Part shown: piece after piece, positions 34,473 through 43,932 of the stretch
Position numbering within the stretch: the stretch's first letter is position 1
Layout: each line of letters begins with the position of its first letter
Source of the DNA: Bryobacterales bacterium
GTDB lineage: Bacteria > Acidobacteriota > Terriglobia > Bryobacterales > Bryobacteraceae
Assembly: GCA_003157745.1 (NCBI GenBank)
Contig: PMKM01000093.1
Span: forward strand, 34,998-98,997
DNA: 64,000 bases
Direction: 5' to 3'
The notes under the pieces: generated by a model
Database searches by the model: none
Told to the model about the DNA's origin: nothing
What the model saw: only the letters and a program-made list of their open reading frames with translations
Translations under genes and position numbers: made by a program

Positions 34473-37096
34473 GGGCCCTGAACCGGCTGCTCACGCGTCT
34501 GCTCAACTTCGCGACCATGCGCCGCGGCGACGAGCGGCTGCGGGAAGAGATGGAATCGCATCTCGCGGCGCGGACCGAAGAGAAGATCCGCGCCGGCTTG
34601 AGTCCCGAAGAAGCGCGCCGCCAGGCCCGCCTGGAGTTCGGGGCTGCCGACGCGATTCGGGAAGACTACCACGCCGAGAAGGGCCTGCCCAGCGTGGAGA
34701 ACCTGCTGCTGGACGTTCGCTATGCGCTGCGCGTGCTACGCAAGTCTCCCGCGTTCACGATCGTCGCCTTAGTCACTTTGATGCTGGGGATTGGCGCGAA
34801 CGTCGTCGTCTTCGGAGTACTGAATGCGGTCCTGCTGCAACCGCTCGCTGTAAGCGACCCAACGAGCCTCTATCAGATTCGCCATAAGCAGTGGATGAGT
34901 GGACGGCTGCTGACTAACTCATATCCCGCTTTTGAAGACTATCGGCGGCGCAACACCAGCTTCAGCGGGATGGCGGGGATTTATGGATACTCTCATGCGG
35001 CACTGAGACGGCGCAACGCAGTGAGGCAGGTCCACGGCGATGCGGTCACCGGCAATTATTTCGATCTGCTCGGCGTGCAACCGCAGACAGGACGGTTCTT
35101 CCACGCGATGGACGAGCATGGCCCCGATTCAGCGCCGTATGTGGTGTTGAGCGATGCTCTGTGGCGAAGTGCGTTTAATGCCGACGTGGGCGTAGTCGGG
35201 TCGACCGTCGAGCTCGACAAGCATCCGTTCACCGTGGTTGGCGTGGCGCCTGCGCGGTTCCACGGTACGGAGCGGTTTGTGTGGCCGGACTACTGGATGC
35301 CCATCGTGATGTTGGGGGCGGATTACCTGAGTAGCCGGAGATTCGTAGACGTCACAGTCATTGGCCGGTTGAAGCCGGGCGTGACGCCGCAGTGGGCGAC
35401 GGATAATCTGAATGCGATTGCGGCTCAGCTCGCGAACGAGTATCCGGAGACCGACGATGGACAGCCGCTGCGGCTGATCCATCCGGGACTTTACGGTGAC
35501 GACGCCGATGTCATTCGCGGATTTCTTTGGGGCGTGACCGTGCTGGCGCTGCTGGTGCTGGCGGCGGCATGCGCGAATCTGGCAACTCTGTTTGCGGCGC
35601 GCGCGGCGGATCGCAGCCGGGAACTGGCGCTCCGCGTGGCTCTGGGGTCGAGCCGCGGGCGGCTGGTGAGACAACTGTTGACCGAGGCGGTGCTGGTATC
35701 GCTGCTGGGCGGCGCGGCGGGCCTCGCCGGCGCGCGACTGGTGCTCGGTGTGTTGAATCGGTCGCAACCGTTCGTGGGCGCTCTGACGGTAACCCTGGAT
35801 GCGCGTGTGTACTTCGCGGGCCTGGCATTAACGTTGGGAAGCGCGCTGCTGTTTGGGATGGCGCCGGCGTGGCAGACGTGGCGGAGCAGCCCGCTGCAGA
35901 CGATGAAGAACGGACCCGCGGATATGTTGCACCTGCGCGGGCTTGCGCTACGCGACCTGTTGTTGGGAGTACAAATCGCAATCTGCACGCTGCTGGTAAC
36001 GGCCTCGCTGGTAGCGGTGCGCGGCATGGTGCACGCGCTCGATGCGCCGCTCGGTTTCGAGCCGCGGGGCGCGATGCTCGTCGACATCGACCTGAGCCAG
36101 GCGGGGGGCGCGTCGGTCGAAATAAAGAAAGCGGCCATCGAGGCCGTGCGCAGTGTCCCCGGCGTGACGGCCGCGGGCACGGTGAGCCGCACGCCCTTCA
36201 CCGGCGGGATGCATGGCGTCCCGGTTTTCCGGCCGGGCACGATGGAGTTCAAGCTAGACAATTCCGCGCTGGCGCCGTACGTGTTCACCATGTCGCCGGG
36301 ATACCTGGAGGTGGCCGGCACGCGGCTGTTGGACGGGCGGGATGTCTCCTGGCATGACACCACAAAAACGCCGTATGTGGCGATCGTGAACGAGACTTTC
36401 GCGCGAAAGATGTGGGGCGGGACGCCGGCGATCGGACAGCGTTTTATCGTGTCGGGCAACCTGACGGAAGTGGTGGGCGTGGCCCAGGACGGCAAGTATC
36501 ACGACCTGCAGGAATCGCCACAGCCCGCGGTGTATGTGCCTTTGTCGCAGAACGAGCAGAGCGAAACGATTTTCGTGGTGCGGTCACGGCGGGCGCCGAG
36601 CGAGATGGCGGCGGCGCTCGGACGCACACTGAGCGCGATCGCGCCGACCGCGCCCGTTACGGTCGCGACCTGGGCCGATGCGCTGGAGGAAGAACTATTC
36701 CCGGCGCGGGCGGCGACGGTGGCGCTGGGCACGATGGGACTGCTAGCGGCGATGCTGGCGGTGACGGGCATCTTCGGCATGGCGGCCTACAGCGTGAGCC
36801 GGCGGATGAAGGAACTGGGCATCCGCGTGGCGTTGGGCGCGCGCAGGAGACACGTGATGAGCGCGGCGATAGGGCGGCCCATGGTGCTGCTCGGCGTGGG
36901 ATCGGTGGTGGGTCTGCTGTCGGGGATCTTCTTGAGCCGCCTGCTCGAGCAGATCGTATATCGGGCGAATCCGCGGGATCCCGTGGTCGTGGGCGGCGCG
37001 GTGCTGACGATGGCGCTGCTCGGCATCCTAGCGTCCGCCATTCCGGCCAGGCGAGCGCTCACCGTGGATCCGTCGAGACTCATGCGGGAAGAGTGA
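34469..37096 (+). CDS. ADOP-type (MacB/FtsX-like) ABC permease
   Basis: The product has 875 residues. A short N-terminal helical region (EMESHLAARTEEKIRAGLSPEEARRQA split over residues 28-55) precedes a first span, a MacB periplasmic core (about 100-310), FtsX domain 1 (about 345-470), two more spans, a second periplasmic core (about 520-720), and FtsX domain 2 (about 745-870, ending D-P-S-R-L-M-R-E-E). This is the acidobacterial 'duplicated orphan permease' family; no ATPase gene is adjacent. It may work with a shared MacB-like ATPase elsewhere, in efflux or envelope lipid or peptide handling, which is inference. It is coupled to the PadR gene by a four-base overlap. Confidence 0.92.
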   Translation: MRALNRLLTRLLNFATMRRGDERLREEMESHLAARTEEKIRAGLSPEEARRQARLEFGAADAIREDYHAEKGLPSVENLLLDVRYALRVLRKSPAFTIVALVTLMLGIGANVVVFGVLNAVLLQPLAVSDPTSLYQIRHKQWMSGRLLTNSYPAFEDYRRRNTSFSGMAGIYGYSHAALRRRNAVRQVHGDAVTGNYFDLLGVQPQTGRFFHAMDEHGPDSAPYVVLSDALWRSAFNADVGVVGSTVELDKHPFTVVGVAPARFHGTERFVWPDYWMPIVMLGADYLSSRRFVDVTVIGRLKPGVTPQWATDNLNAIAAQLANEYPETDDGQPLRLIHPGLYGDDADVIRGFLWGVTVLALLVLAAACANLATLFAARAADRSRELALRVALGSSRGRLVRQLLTEAVLVSLLGGAAGLAGARLVLGVLNRSQPFVGALTVTLDARVYFAGLALTLGSALLFGMAPAWQTWRSSPLQTMKNGPADMLHLRGLALRDLLLGVQIAICTLLVTASLVAVRGMVHALDAPLGFEPRGAMLVDIDLSQAGGASVEIKKAAIEAVRSVPGVTAAGTVSRTPFTGGMHGVPVFRPGTMEFKLDNSALAPYVFTMSPGYLEVAGTRLLDGRDVSWHDTTKTPYVAIVNETFARKMWGGTPAIGQRFIVSGNLTEVVGVAQDGKYHDLQESPQPAVYVPLSQNEQSETIFVVRSRRAPSEMAAALGRTLSAIAPTAPVTVATWADALEEELFPARAATVALGTMGLLAAMLAVTGIFGMAAYSVSRRMKELGIRVALGARRRHVMSAAIGRPMVLLGVGSVVGLLSGIFLSRLLEQIVYRANPRDPVVVGGAVLTMALLGILASAIPARRALTVDPSRLMREE

Positions 37097-37300
37097 GACA
37101 TTCGCCGCATCCGCCGCATCACTCACTTCCAGACGTGGCGCTGCTTCCGCGGCCGCGATCGGACGGGCCCAGCCCTCGACGGGATGGAGACGGCGATCGC
37201 GGACTTGAGCGAGGAGGGTTCAGTTTGAACTGCCATTGAGGTGTCACTCGATGAAGCCGAACGGATTGCGATCCGAACCGACTTCCCTGCTCTGAGTCCT

Positions 37301-38854
37301 TCACTTGCTGCCGGGATCTTCTACCTCATAGAGCACGGGGGCTACGGACGAACCGATAGGAACCACGCGGTATCCCGCCTTGATCAGATCCCGAGGCAGG
37401 GGATTGTTACGGAGGGCGGCGAGGACAAAGCGCTTTTGCGACGCGATGACCGCATCGTATCCGATGATATGGAGCTTCGTGCGATGGCTTAGAGCAGTCA
37501 ATAAGAGCGGAGCCGTGTCGTTGCCAAAGTAGCGTAACTCCAAGTCGCAACTGACGGGATAGATGAGCCGTTCCCGAATTCGGCTCTCCGCATAATAGGA
37601 CAGTTCCAGGAATACGTGAGAGTCGGCGACGACGATGGGCTCCGCACCATCCGGCAATGATGCCAGCGCCTGGCGTACGGCTTCACCCGCTCTCAGTGCG
37701 GGTCTCTCCCGCACATGCAGTAGATACGCCGCCTCGCCCAATGCGGCCAGTGCTACCAACAGGCCCAAAAGGCTCACGCCCACGGAGGCCCGACCCCGTG
37801 CCGCCCGGCACAAGCACGCCGCAACTAGGACGGCGAAGCCAGGCACTGCCCAGAGAGTATACCTCGGTATAAACACGTGTGTAGTGTATATTGATAAGAT
37901 GACGACGCAGACTGGCATCAGCGAAAACGCGCCGGCAACTACCCACTCGGGCGCCGTCAGATCTGGGGGCGTTGCGCTTCGGTCGTCTGACGTTGCCCAG
38001 AGGACTGCCAGCACCATCAACGGCAGCATACACCTTCCCAGTATCGTCACGAAGTACGAGTCGTAGACCTCCGGAATACAGTGCCACGCGGCGGGGGACC
38101 AGAAGTGGTTCTGGAACCGCGCGCTCGCCGCGATTAACGGGTAGTGCACACCCAGTACGAGCAAGACTGGCGCCATCGCGGCCAAAATACTCAAATCCAG
38201 TTTTCGAGACGTTCTCCATCGAACCATTTCCGCTAGAAACAGCGGAACCAGGAAGAACACGGAGTAGTAATGCATGGCGGTCATGAGCGCCAGGCAGAGC
38301 GCGAACAGCGGAATGGTCAGGTGTCTGTGTCGGCCGTCGACAGCGGCTTGCCAGCAAAGCAGTGCCCCTGCGGCGCAGCCAAGCACAACCCCGTAGCTGC
38401 GGCCCTCGACCGAGTACAGCAGGCACGCGTCACACGCCAGCAGTGCGGCAGCCATCGAATACGCGGTCGGCAATCGCCGCCGGCAGAAGGCCAGCAGGCA
38501 TATGATCATGCCGCAGTAGCCAAGGGTGGCAGGTAATCGAACAGCCAACGCCTCGTTTCTGACAACCAACAGAATCGCACGGACGATCATAGGGTAAAGC
38601 GGCGGCTGTCCATCGATGCCCTCGATCGTCGCTTTGACCATCTCCGCTGGACCTGCCTGCTGCGACACCTGCAGCGTGAGCAACTCGTCTGCCCACATCG
38701 GAGTCCGTACGTCCTTTGCGATGGCGATGGCCAGGAATACCACCACAAACAGGATGGCCCAGAACCACAAATGCCTTTCCAGCTCCGCGTTGATCTTGTC
38801 GGATACCCGGAGAGAGACAGCTCGACTGGGAATGGTCGAAGAAGTCACTGCCAT
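37301..38854 (-). CDS. GT-C-type membrane glycosyltransferase (GT39/ArnT-like)
   Basis: The product has 517 residues with about ten to twelve membrane spans. The first periplasmic loop has the acidic motif typical of GT-C enzymes (M-W-A-D-E-L-L-T-L). Further features are a D-G-Q-P-P-L-Y-P sequence, a charged Y-S-V-E-G-R-S-Y-G loop, and a soluble C-terminal part from about residue 400. Such enzymes move a sugar from a polyprenyl-phosphate carrier to a lipid or protein at the outer face of the inner membrane. The acceptor is unknown. I start at 38854 (M-A-V-T-S-S); an upstream start would add 55 residues with no family match. Bases 37097-37300 hold nothing recognised. Confidence 0.8.
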   Translation of the reverse strand: MAVTSSTIPSRAVSLRVSDKINAELERHLWFWAILFVVVFLAIAIAKDVRTPMWADELLTLQVSQQAGPAEMVKATIEGIDGQPPLYPMIVRAILLVVRNEALAVRLPATLGYCGMIICLLAFCRRRLPTAYSMAAALLACDACLLYSVEGRSYGVVLGCAAGALLCWQAAVDGRHRHLTIPLFALCLALMTAMHYYSVFFLVPLFLAEMVRWRTSRKLDLSILAAMAPVLLVLGVHYPLIAASARFQNHFWSPAAWHCIPEVYDSYFVTILGRCMLPLMVLAVLWATSDDRSATPPDLTAPEWVVAGAFSLMPVCVVILSIYTTHVFIPRYTLWAVPGFAVLVAACLCRAARGRASVGVSLLGLLVALAALGEAAYLLHVRERPALRAGEAVRQALASLPDGAEPIVVADSHVFLELSYYAESRIRERLIYPVSCDLELRYFGNDTAPLLLTALSHRTKLHIIGYDAVIASQKRFVLAALRNNPLPRDLIKAGYRVVPIGSSVAPVLYEVEDPGSK

Positions 38855-38882
38855 CGCAATTTGCCCTGTGAATGTGGAGCGC

Positions 38883-39110
38883 TCATGCAACTTCCTTCCT
38901 GTAATCTCCGCGACTCCGATGCTTGTCCAATCATAGATAGAGCCAGATAAATGAAGAGCGGCCACCCATTTCTTGAGTTCTCGACTTAGCCGTACAGGTG
39001 CGCCGGTTGCGCCAGACAATAGCCGGCACCTTCCAGAAGTAACCGGCAGTGATGGCCTTCAATGGTATCTCCACTGTGACGTTCCGTAATGCCGACTGAC
39101 TTGTTTCCAT
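38883..39110 (-). pseudogene. C-terminal remnant of a GT2-family glycosyltransferase
   Basis: On the minus strand the sequence reads N-V-T-V-E-I-P-L-K-A-I-T-A-G-Y, then V-W-R-N-R-R-T-C-T-A-K, then Q-E-M-G-G-R-S-S-F-I-W-L-Y-L, a stop (TGA where Trp is expected), and L-D-K-H-R. This is the familiar end of polyprenyl-phosphate glycosyltransferases. No N-terminal part is found upstream. It is a dead fragment, probably left by a rearrangement in this glycan cluster. Confidence 0.72.
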
Positions 39111-39376
39111 GTGGTGTCCAATCGGTGACCGCAACCCGGGAGAAGTGTCCGAGAAGCCGAGAGGCGAGTGACGTTCTCGTTGAGCATAAGTGTGTTCTAA
39201 CGCCTCGATCCGAACGCTGTAACCAGGACTGCCGTCATGAACTGCCCATGGTGGTATTCTCCGCCACTTTGTCGCGAGAATCAAGGGCAACCACACCTTG
39301 AGGCCATCAAAACCCCCGCCTTCGTTAGTATTCTCCCCACAGAGACCGCCGCCTTGTATCTGCGGAATCCAGAATT
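39111..39376. other. no gene recognised
   Basis: These 266 bases between the GT2 remnant and the methyltransferase show no convincing reading frame, repeat or RNA. The base composition is more AT-rich than most of the window. Confidence 0.5.
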
Positions 39377-40123
39377 CTATCGTCCCGGCCACCGCGCGAT
39401 GCCCACCGTTTGCCAGCCCCACTGATCCAGGTTGAACCTACAGAGGGTGTCAAAGATATAGTAGCCAGCCCGGATCAGCAGGGAAGGCGGGCCCGAGACC
39501 ATTTGGACCAACTCTGCGCCGCGCGACAAGAGCCCGAGACGGTAGAGGTTATAGAATGGGAACCCGAATCCGCCCACTCGCTCGATCTCGAACCCCGCGG
39601 CCATCAGCATCGACCGAAGCTCGTGCGGGGAATAGTGCCGACGATGGCCGATATGTTTGTCGAAGGGGGTCATTGGGCCGCCCGGAACGGTTACGACCAA
39701 TCGGCACCCCGGCGCCATTAGAGAACTTGCATTTCGGAGAAGCATCTCCGGGTGGTCTACATGCTCCAGGACCTCGGAACAAAGGGCGTGGGTTGCCGCA
39801 AAGCGGAGAATCTCACTATCCAGCACGGGTTGCACCAGATCGCACACTTCAAAGCGGGCAGCGGGCACTCGCTTCCGGGCGCACCCAACGCCTTCCTGGC
39901 TCATATCCAATCCCAGGAACCTGGCGAGCGGAAATAGAGAACAGAACTCATTCGCAAACTGCCCCGTGCCACTGCCTAATTCAACCAGACTGTATCCAGG
40001 ACGATCTGGCTGAATTTGAAGCAATCGGCGAATGATGCGTCTCCGATAGGATACTCCGGGGTTGTAGTGATCCGATATTTCCACGCAATCCCGCCAGTGT
40101 TGGTCCCAGTTATCGCACTCCAT
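39377..40123 (-). CDS. class I SAM-dependent methyltransferase
   Basis: The product has 248 residues. Motif I is V-E-L-G-S-G-T-G-Q; further on come L-G-L-D-M-S, a C-S-E-V-L-E-H-V-D-H-P segment, and V-T-V-P-G-G. The pattern fits methyltransferases of sugar or polyprenoid/lipid substrates in glycan clusters. I choose the start at 40123 because AAAGGAG lies nine bases upstream; the open frame goes on to 40171. The start overlaps the end of the preceding methyltransferase by 14 bases, so the genes form an operon with the GT2 gene. The substrate is not known. Confidence 0.82.
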   Translation of the reverse strand: MECDNWDQHWRDCVEISDHYNPGVSYRRRIIRRLLQIQPDRPGYSLVELGSGTGQFANEFCSLFPLARFLGLDMSQEGVGCARKRVPAARFEVCDLVQPVLDSEILRFAATHALCSEVLEHVDHPEMLLRNASSLMAPGCRLVVTVPGGPMTPFDKHIGHRRHYSPHELRSMLMAAGFEIERVGGFGFPFYNLYRLGLLSRGAELVQMVSGPPSLLIRAGYYIFDTLCRFNLDQWGWQTVGIARWPGR

Positions 40124-40787
40124 CGACGGGGGCTCCTTTTCGAGGCGGGAGCCGATGCTCTCGACCATCACGCAGGCACGCCGCGAACGTGTTCAGGCCG
40201 AACTTGTGTTTGAAACATCGAATGCCCGAAGGAAGAAAACCGGCCCTAACTAAGAGAGGCCAGAGGTCGTTCGGATCGTAATAACACTTATGATCATCAA
40301 TCTCCAGCCTGGGGCTAAGACCGAGGCGAAACGCGGATAACTCTAAATAGCGTTTTCCCCGCCACGATGGAACGTTTACCAGGCAGAGACCGCCGGGCGC
40401 GAGGACGCGATGACACTCCCCAATCAGCTCCAGGGGATGCCACAGATGTTCCAAAACTGACAGACAAAGGACGACGTCCAGCGAACCAGATTCGACGGCG
40501 CCGATAGCCTCCGGCAAACAACCCTCGATTGCTCGAACGCGCGGATGCCGTTTGAGATCCGGTGCGATAGAGAGATCGATGAGCGTCACGTCGGCAGCCA
40601 CGCCAATCAGCTGGCGAGCGAAACTCGCCGAGTACCCGCACCCGAAATCACCCACTGCCTTGCCTGCGAACGACGCGACAAACCGACGCACCTTGCGCGC
40701 AGACAGCCATATGCCCCACCGGTCAACCCACGTGAGCTCGTGTTGCTCTCCAAACGAGGTCGTTCTGTCAGTCGTTTCCTGGCGCAT
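40110..40787 (-). CDS. class I SAM-dependent methyltransferase (second)
   Basis: The product has 225 residues. Motif I is G-D-F-G-C-G-Y-S-A-S, the acidic residue lies in T-L-I-D-L-S, and a C-L-S-V-L-E-H-L-W-H-P segment and A-P-G-G-L-C-L-V-N-V-P-S-W follow. The Met at 40787 is preceded by GGAGG at the right distance and overlaps the GT2 gene end by 20 bases. It is not closely similar to its neighbour, so it is no tandem duplicate. It probably modifies a glycan or lipid precursor made by this cluster. Confidence 0.82.
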   Translation of the reverse strand: MRQETTDRTTSFGEQHELTWVDRWGIWLSARKVRRFVASFAGKAVGDFGCGYSASFARQLIGVAADVTLIDLSIAPDLKRHPRVRAIEGCLPEAIGAVESGSLDVVLCLSVLEHLWHPLELIGECHRVLAPGGLCLVNVPSWRGKRYLELSAFRLGLSPRLEIDDHKCYYDPNDLWPLLVRAGFLPSGIRCFKHKFGLNTFAACLRDGREHRLPPRKGAPVDGVR

Positions 40788-42000
40788 CCCGCCTCCAGAC
40801 GCGAAGCACAGTGGCATGAAACACGAGTGTAAACACGAAGTGAGTGAAGGCGAGTATCACAAGCAGTAGCCCAGTGATTGCCATATGATGAACGGGGCCG
40901 ATCTGGACTGAAAGAGTAAATCCTAGAGTCACATAGTCCGTTATCAGCGGAGTCATGAACCCAGCGCCAAGAGCGAGAAGGATCAGGCTTAAGACAACCG
41001 AGCGATTATACTTAAAGACTTGGCACAAGCGCCGTGTTGCATTGCCATCGTAGTCGTGAAGAACCTGGGTCAAACACCCAACGTAGGCGATTTGGGTTCC
41101 CAGAACGGACAGCGTCAGGCCCAGCAGCATCGAGTACAAAGAGAATGTGAGCCGCCCAATATGGACCGGTCCAAAAGTCAGCGGCAAGGTCAAGAGCAAT
41201 CCTACCGCCGTCAGAATCAGGCCGGGGCGCATGGTAAAGAACTCCGCACCGTGTGTCAGCATTACTTCGAGATTCGACCAGCCGGCCTTCCAGGGAGAGA
41301 GCCAGCCCGAACGCTTGTGGTGGCTCAGTCTCCCTTCCGGATCTTTGAAGAACCGCACCGGTACTTCCGCGGTGCGGAGCTTCATGTGTACAGATTTCAG
41401 CACCATCTCCGAAGCGTACTGCCAGGAGTTCGATTGTATTTCCATTCGGATTAGCGCGTCTCGAGTGATTCCGCGCATACCGCAGTGAATGTCCGAAAAA
41501 CTCGTTCCGTAGAGGAGATTCAGAATCCACGTTGTGACCGGAGTGCCGAAGTATCTGTGCAGGCCGGGCATTGCGCCTGGCTCGATATACCCGCGAAACC
41601 GGGACCCCATGACAAACTCATTTCCCTCGCGTAGCTTCTGTAGGAACGGAGCGAGTTCCCGAAAGTCGTAGGTACAGTCGGCGTCGCCCATAATGACGTA
41701 TGTGCCGCGGACGAAGGGAATTCCTTCCTGGTAGGCTCGTCCAAGTCCCCTCTGCGATGCCGTAACCACACGCGCCCCGTGCCTCGCCGCGGCTTCCGGA
41801 GTACCATCGCTTGAACTGTCGACAATAATGATTTCCGCGCTCACTCCGCACCGCTCAATCCCTTCCTGGCACCAGTCCAGGAACGCCCCAACGGTCAGTT
41901 CTTCGTTGAGGGTCGGCACAAGGATGGTCAACTCCGGACCGAGTCCCTGCGGATTGCCGTCTAAGAGTTCCGGCGAGAGGGCGTCGAGCGACATAGTCAT
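40768..42000 (-). CDS. GT2-family polyprenyl-phosphate glycosyltransferase with C-terminal membrane domain
   Basis: The product has 410 residues. The GT-A domain (about 25-250) has L-T-I-L-V-P-T-L-N-E-E, I-I-I-V-D-S-S-S-D-G-T, the metal-binding M-G-D-A-D-C-T-Y-D-F (in DXD position), and S-D-I-H-C-G-M-R-G. Four membrane spans follow (about 255-400). It resembles dolichol-phosphate mannose and undecaprenyl-phosphate glucose synthases, which charge the lipid carrier used by GT-C enzymes such as the two in this region. A second Met lies two codons in. The gene diverges from 42131 across a 130-base AT-rich gap. Confidence 0.88.
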   Translation of the reverse strand: MTMSLDALSPELLDGNPQGLGPELTILVPTLNEELTVGAFLDWCQEGIERCGVSAEIIIVDSSSDGTPEAAARHGARVVTASQRGLGRAYQEGIPFVRGTYVIMGDADCTYDFRELAPFLQKLREGNEFVMGSRFRGYIEPGAMPGLHRYFGTPVTTWILNLLYGTSFSDIHCGMRGITRDALIRMEIQSNSWQYASEMVLKSVHMKLRTAEVPVRFFKDPEGRLSHHKRSGWLSPWKAGWSNLEVMLTHGAEFFTMRPGLILTAVGLLLTLPLTFGPVHIGRLTFSLYSMLLGLTLSVLGTQIAYVGCLTQVLHDYDGNATRRLCQVFKYNRSVVLSLILLALGAGFMTPLITDYVTLGFTLSVQIGPVHHMAITGLLLVILAFTHFVFTLVFHATVLRVWRRDAPGND

Positions 42001-42130
42001 ACGCCCGATTGATCGGCGATGCAGGCTCGCCGGCCTGAGCTGTCCGAAGTAATGATCATATCCAGCTTTACGCTATCATAATGAGGCGGACTCCGGGGTC
42101 AACCCGTTTCTGCTTGCTGGAGTTGCCCGG

Positions 42131-43693
42131 ATGAACTGGAATGCCAGGTACGACCGTTGCAAGCGCCGCCTGAGCGGGTTGATCGGCCGTGTGGCGGCGA
42201 ATCGAACCGCCGTTGTGGTGTTGCTATTGGCGCTTTCGTTGGGCGGGCGCCTGCTGTTGCTGCCCTGGGTGCCGATTCCGAAGCCGGCGATCCAGGACGA
42301 ATTCAGTTACCTTCTCGCGGGAGATACTTACGCGTCGGGTCGGCTCACCAATCCTCCGCATCCGCTTTGGATTCACTTTGAAACCGTGCATGAGATCATG
42401 CGGCCGACGTACCAGAGCAAGTTTTTTCCCGTTCAGGGGCTGCTGTTGGCGCTCGGTCAGAGGGTTTTCGGTCATCCATGGTTCGGAGTGTGGCTCAGCA
42501 TGGGGGCACTTAGCGTCGCCATCTATTGGGCTCTGGCGGGCTGGCTGCCGCCACGATGGGCGCTGCTCGGCGGATTGCTGGCGCTGACGAGGGTAGGGTT
42601 TCTGAATTACTGGAGCGAGAGTTATTGGGGTGGAGCGGCAGCAGCCGCGGCCGGCGCCCTGGTGATTGGTTCGGTCCCGCGCCTGCGGACGGGCCCGCGA
42701 TTTGGGATTGCGGTCACGATGGGGATCGGGCTCGCTCTGCTTGCCAATAGCAGGCCTTTTGAAGGAGCAGCGTTAGGCGCCGTCTGCCTCGGCGCTGTAC
42801 TGATGAAGGTACATCCTCGGAAGCTTGCCGGACCGCTCGCACTTATTCTTATTCCTACGTTCCTGTGGATGGGTTACTACAACTTCCGTGTCGCCGGGAA
42901 TCCGCTGCTACTGCCATATCAGCTCCATGAACAGCAATACTCTACGTCGACTCAGTTCTTCTGGGACACGCATTTTCGGCCTGCGCCGCACTACAATCAT
43001 GACGCTATGCGACAGGCCTGGGTCGGTTGGGCGCAGGGGCAACGCGTTGCCGAACATGCCCACCCTTGGATAACGAGGCTCCTTAATGCGATCCAACTCG
43101 ACGGATTCTACTTACGCTTCACTCTCACTTGCTGTGTCGCAATATTCGCACTGCCGATTCTCCTTTATCAGTCAAAGCTGCGGGTGGCACTTATTCTGTT
43201 TCTTATATTTGCGGCCTGTCTGGAGTTGGAGACTTCCCTGATACCCCATTACACCGCCCCCGGGGCGGCCTTTGTGTTCATTCTGGTAGCCGCCTCGTTG
43301 CGCCGTCTTTGGCATGTTTCGCCGCCGGTCATGGCGCTGGTAGTCGCGGTTGCCCTGTACTTCAATTATCGGGCCATGATCGCTCCGGAGAACCGCTGGT
43401 TGTACGACAAGCGCGACTTCATTGCGCAACGAAGTTCCGTGCTGCAGGAGTTGGAGAAGGCCCCAGGGAAGCAACTCGTGCTGGTGAAGTACGGACCGGG
43501 CCACGATATTAACCATGAGTGGGTTTACAACGCCGCCGATATCGACCGCTCGCGCATCGTCTGGGCGCGCGAGATGGGCATGGGGAAAGACACGGAGTTG
43601 CTCGACTACTACCGTTACAGGAAGGCGTGGCGGTTGTTGGACGGTGAAGGGAAAGTTACGCTTTCCCCGTTCAGTCCGGCGGCGGGCGAGTAA
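42131..43693 (+). CDS. multi-spanning GT-C-like membrane protein
   Basis: The product has 520 residues with about ten membrane spans from residue 27 on. The first external loop has an acidic Q-D-E-F-S-Y-L-L-A-G-D-T-Y motif, as seen in GT-C glycosyltransferases that use polyprenyl-phosphate sugars. A C-terminal soluble region from about residue 415 (V-L-V-K-Y-G-P-G-H-D) is shared with related acidobacterial proteins. It is divergently placed to the GT2-methyltransferase operon and probably uses the same lipid-linked sugar. The 239 bases after it (43694-43932) hold nothing recognised. Confidence 0.75.
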   Translation: MNWNARYDRCKRRLSGLIGRVAANRTAVVVLLLALSLGGRLLLLPWVPIPKPAIQDEFSYLLAGDTYASGRLTNPPHPLWIHFETVHEIMRPTYQSKFFPVQGLLLALGQRVFGHPWFGVWLSMGALSVAIYWALAGWLPPRWALLGGLLALTRVGFLNYWSESYWGGAAAAAAGALVIGSVPRLRTGPRFGIAVTMGIGLALLANSRPFEGAALGAVCLGAVLMKVHPRKLAGPLALILIPTFLWMGYYNFRVAGNPLLLPYQLHEQQYSTSTQFFWDTHFRPAPHYNHDAMRQAWVGWAQGQRVAEHAHPWITRLLNAIQLDGFYLRFTLTCCVAIFALPILLYQSKLRVALILFLIFAACLELETSLIPHYTAPGAAFVFILVAASLRRLWHVSPPVMALVVAVALYFNYRAMIAPENRWLYDKRDFIAQRSSVLQELEKAPGKQLVLVKYGPGHDINHEWVYNAADIDRSRIVWAREMGMGKDTELLDYYRYRKAWRLLDGEGKVTLSPFSPAAGE

Positions 43694-43932
43694 GTCAGCG
43701 AGTCAGCCCTAGACTTAGTCTCGAATGCGAGTGGGCGTTTCCGCCTGGACAGGCACCCACATGGATAGACACTTCTATTTGAACCTTGCAAGTCAAGGCA
43801 TTCGGATGCCGCGCGCCTGGGCAGAGTGGTTGAGAAGGCAGCGCGCCGCTACGGCGCACCGCTCGCGTTTCCACCGACACGGTCTATTTGTCGCCTCGCC
43901 AGTTGCCCGGCAGACGACCCAAGTTTCGATGG

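Noticed and set aside
43694..43932. Possible tRNA near a GTGGTTGAGAAGG sequence
   Set aside because: No cloverleaf can be drawn and no CCA or T-loop follows.
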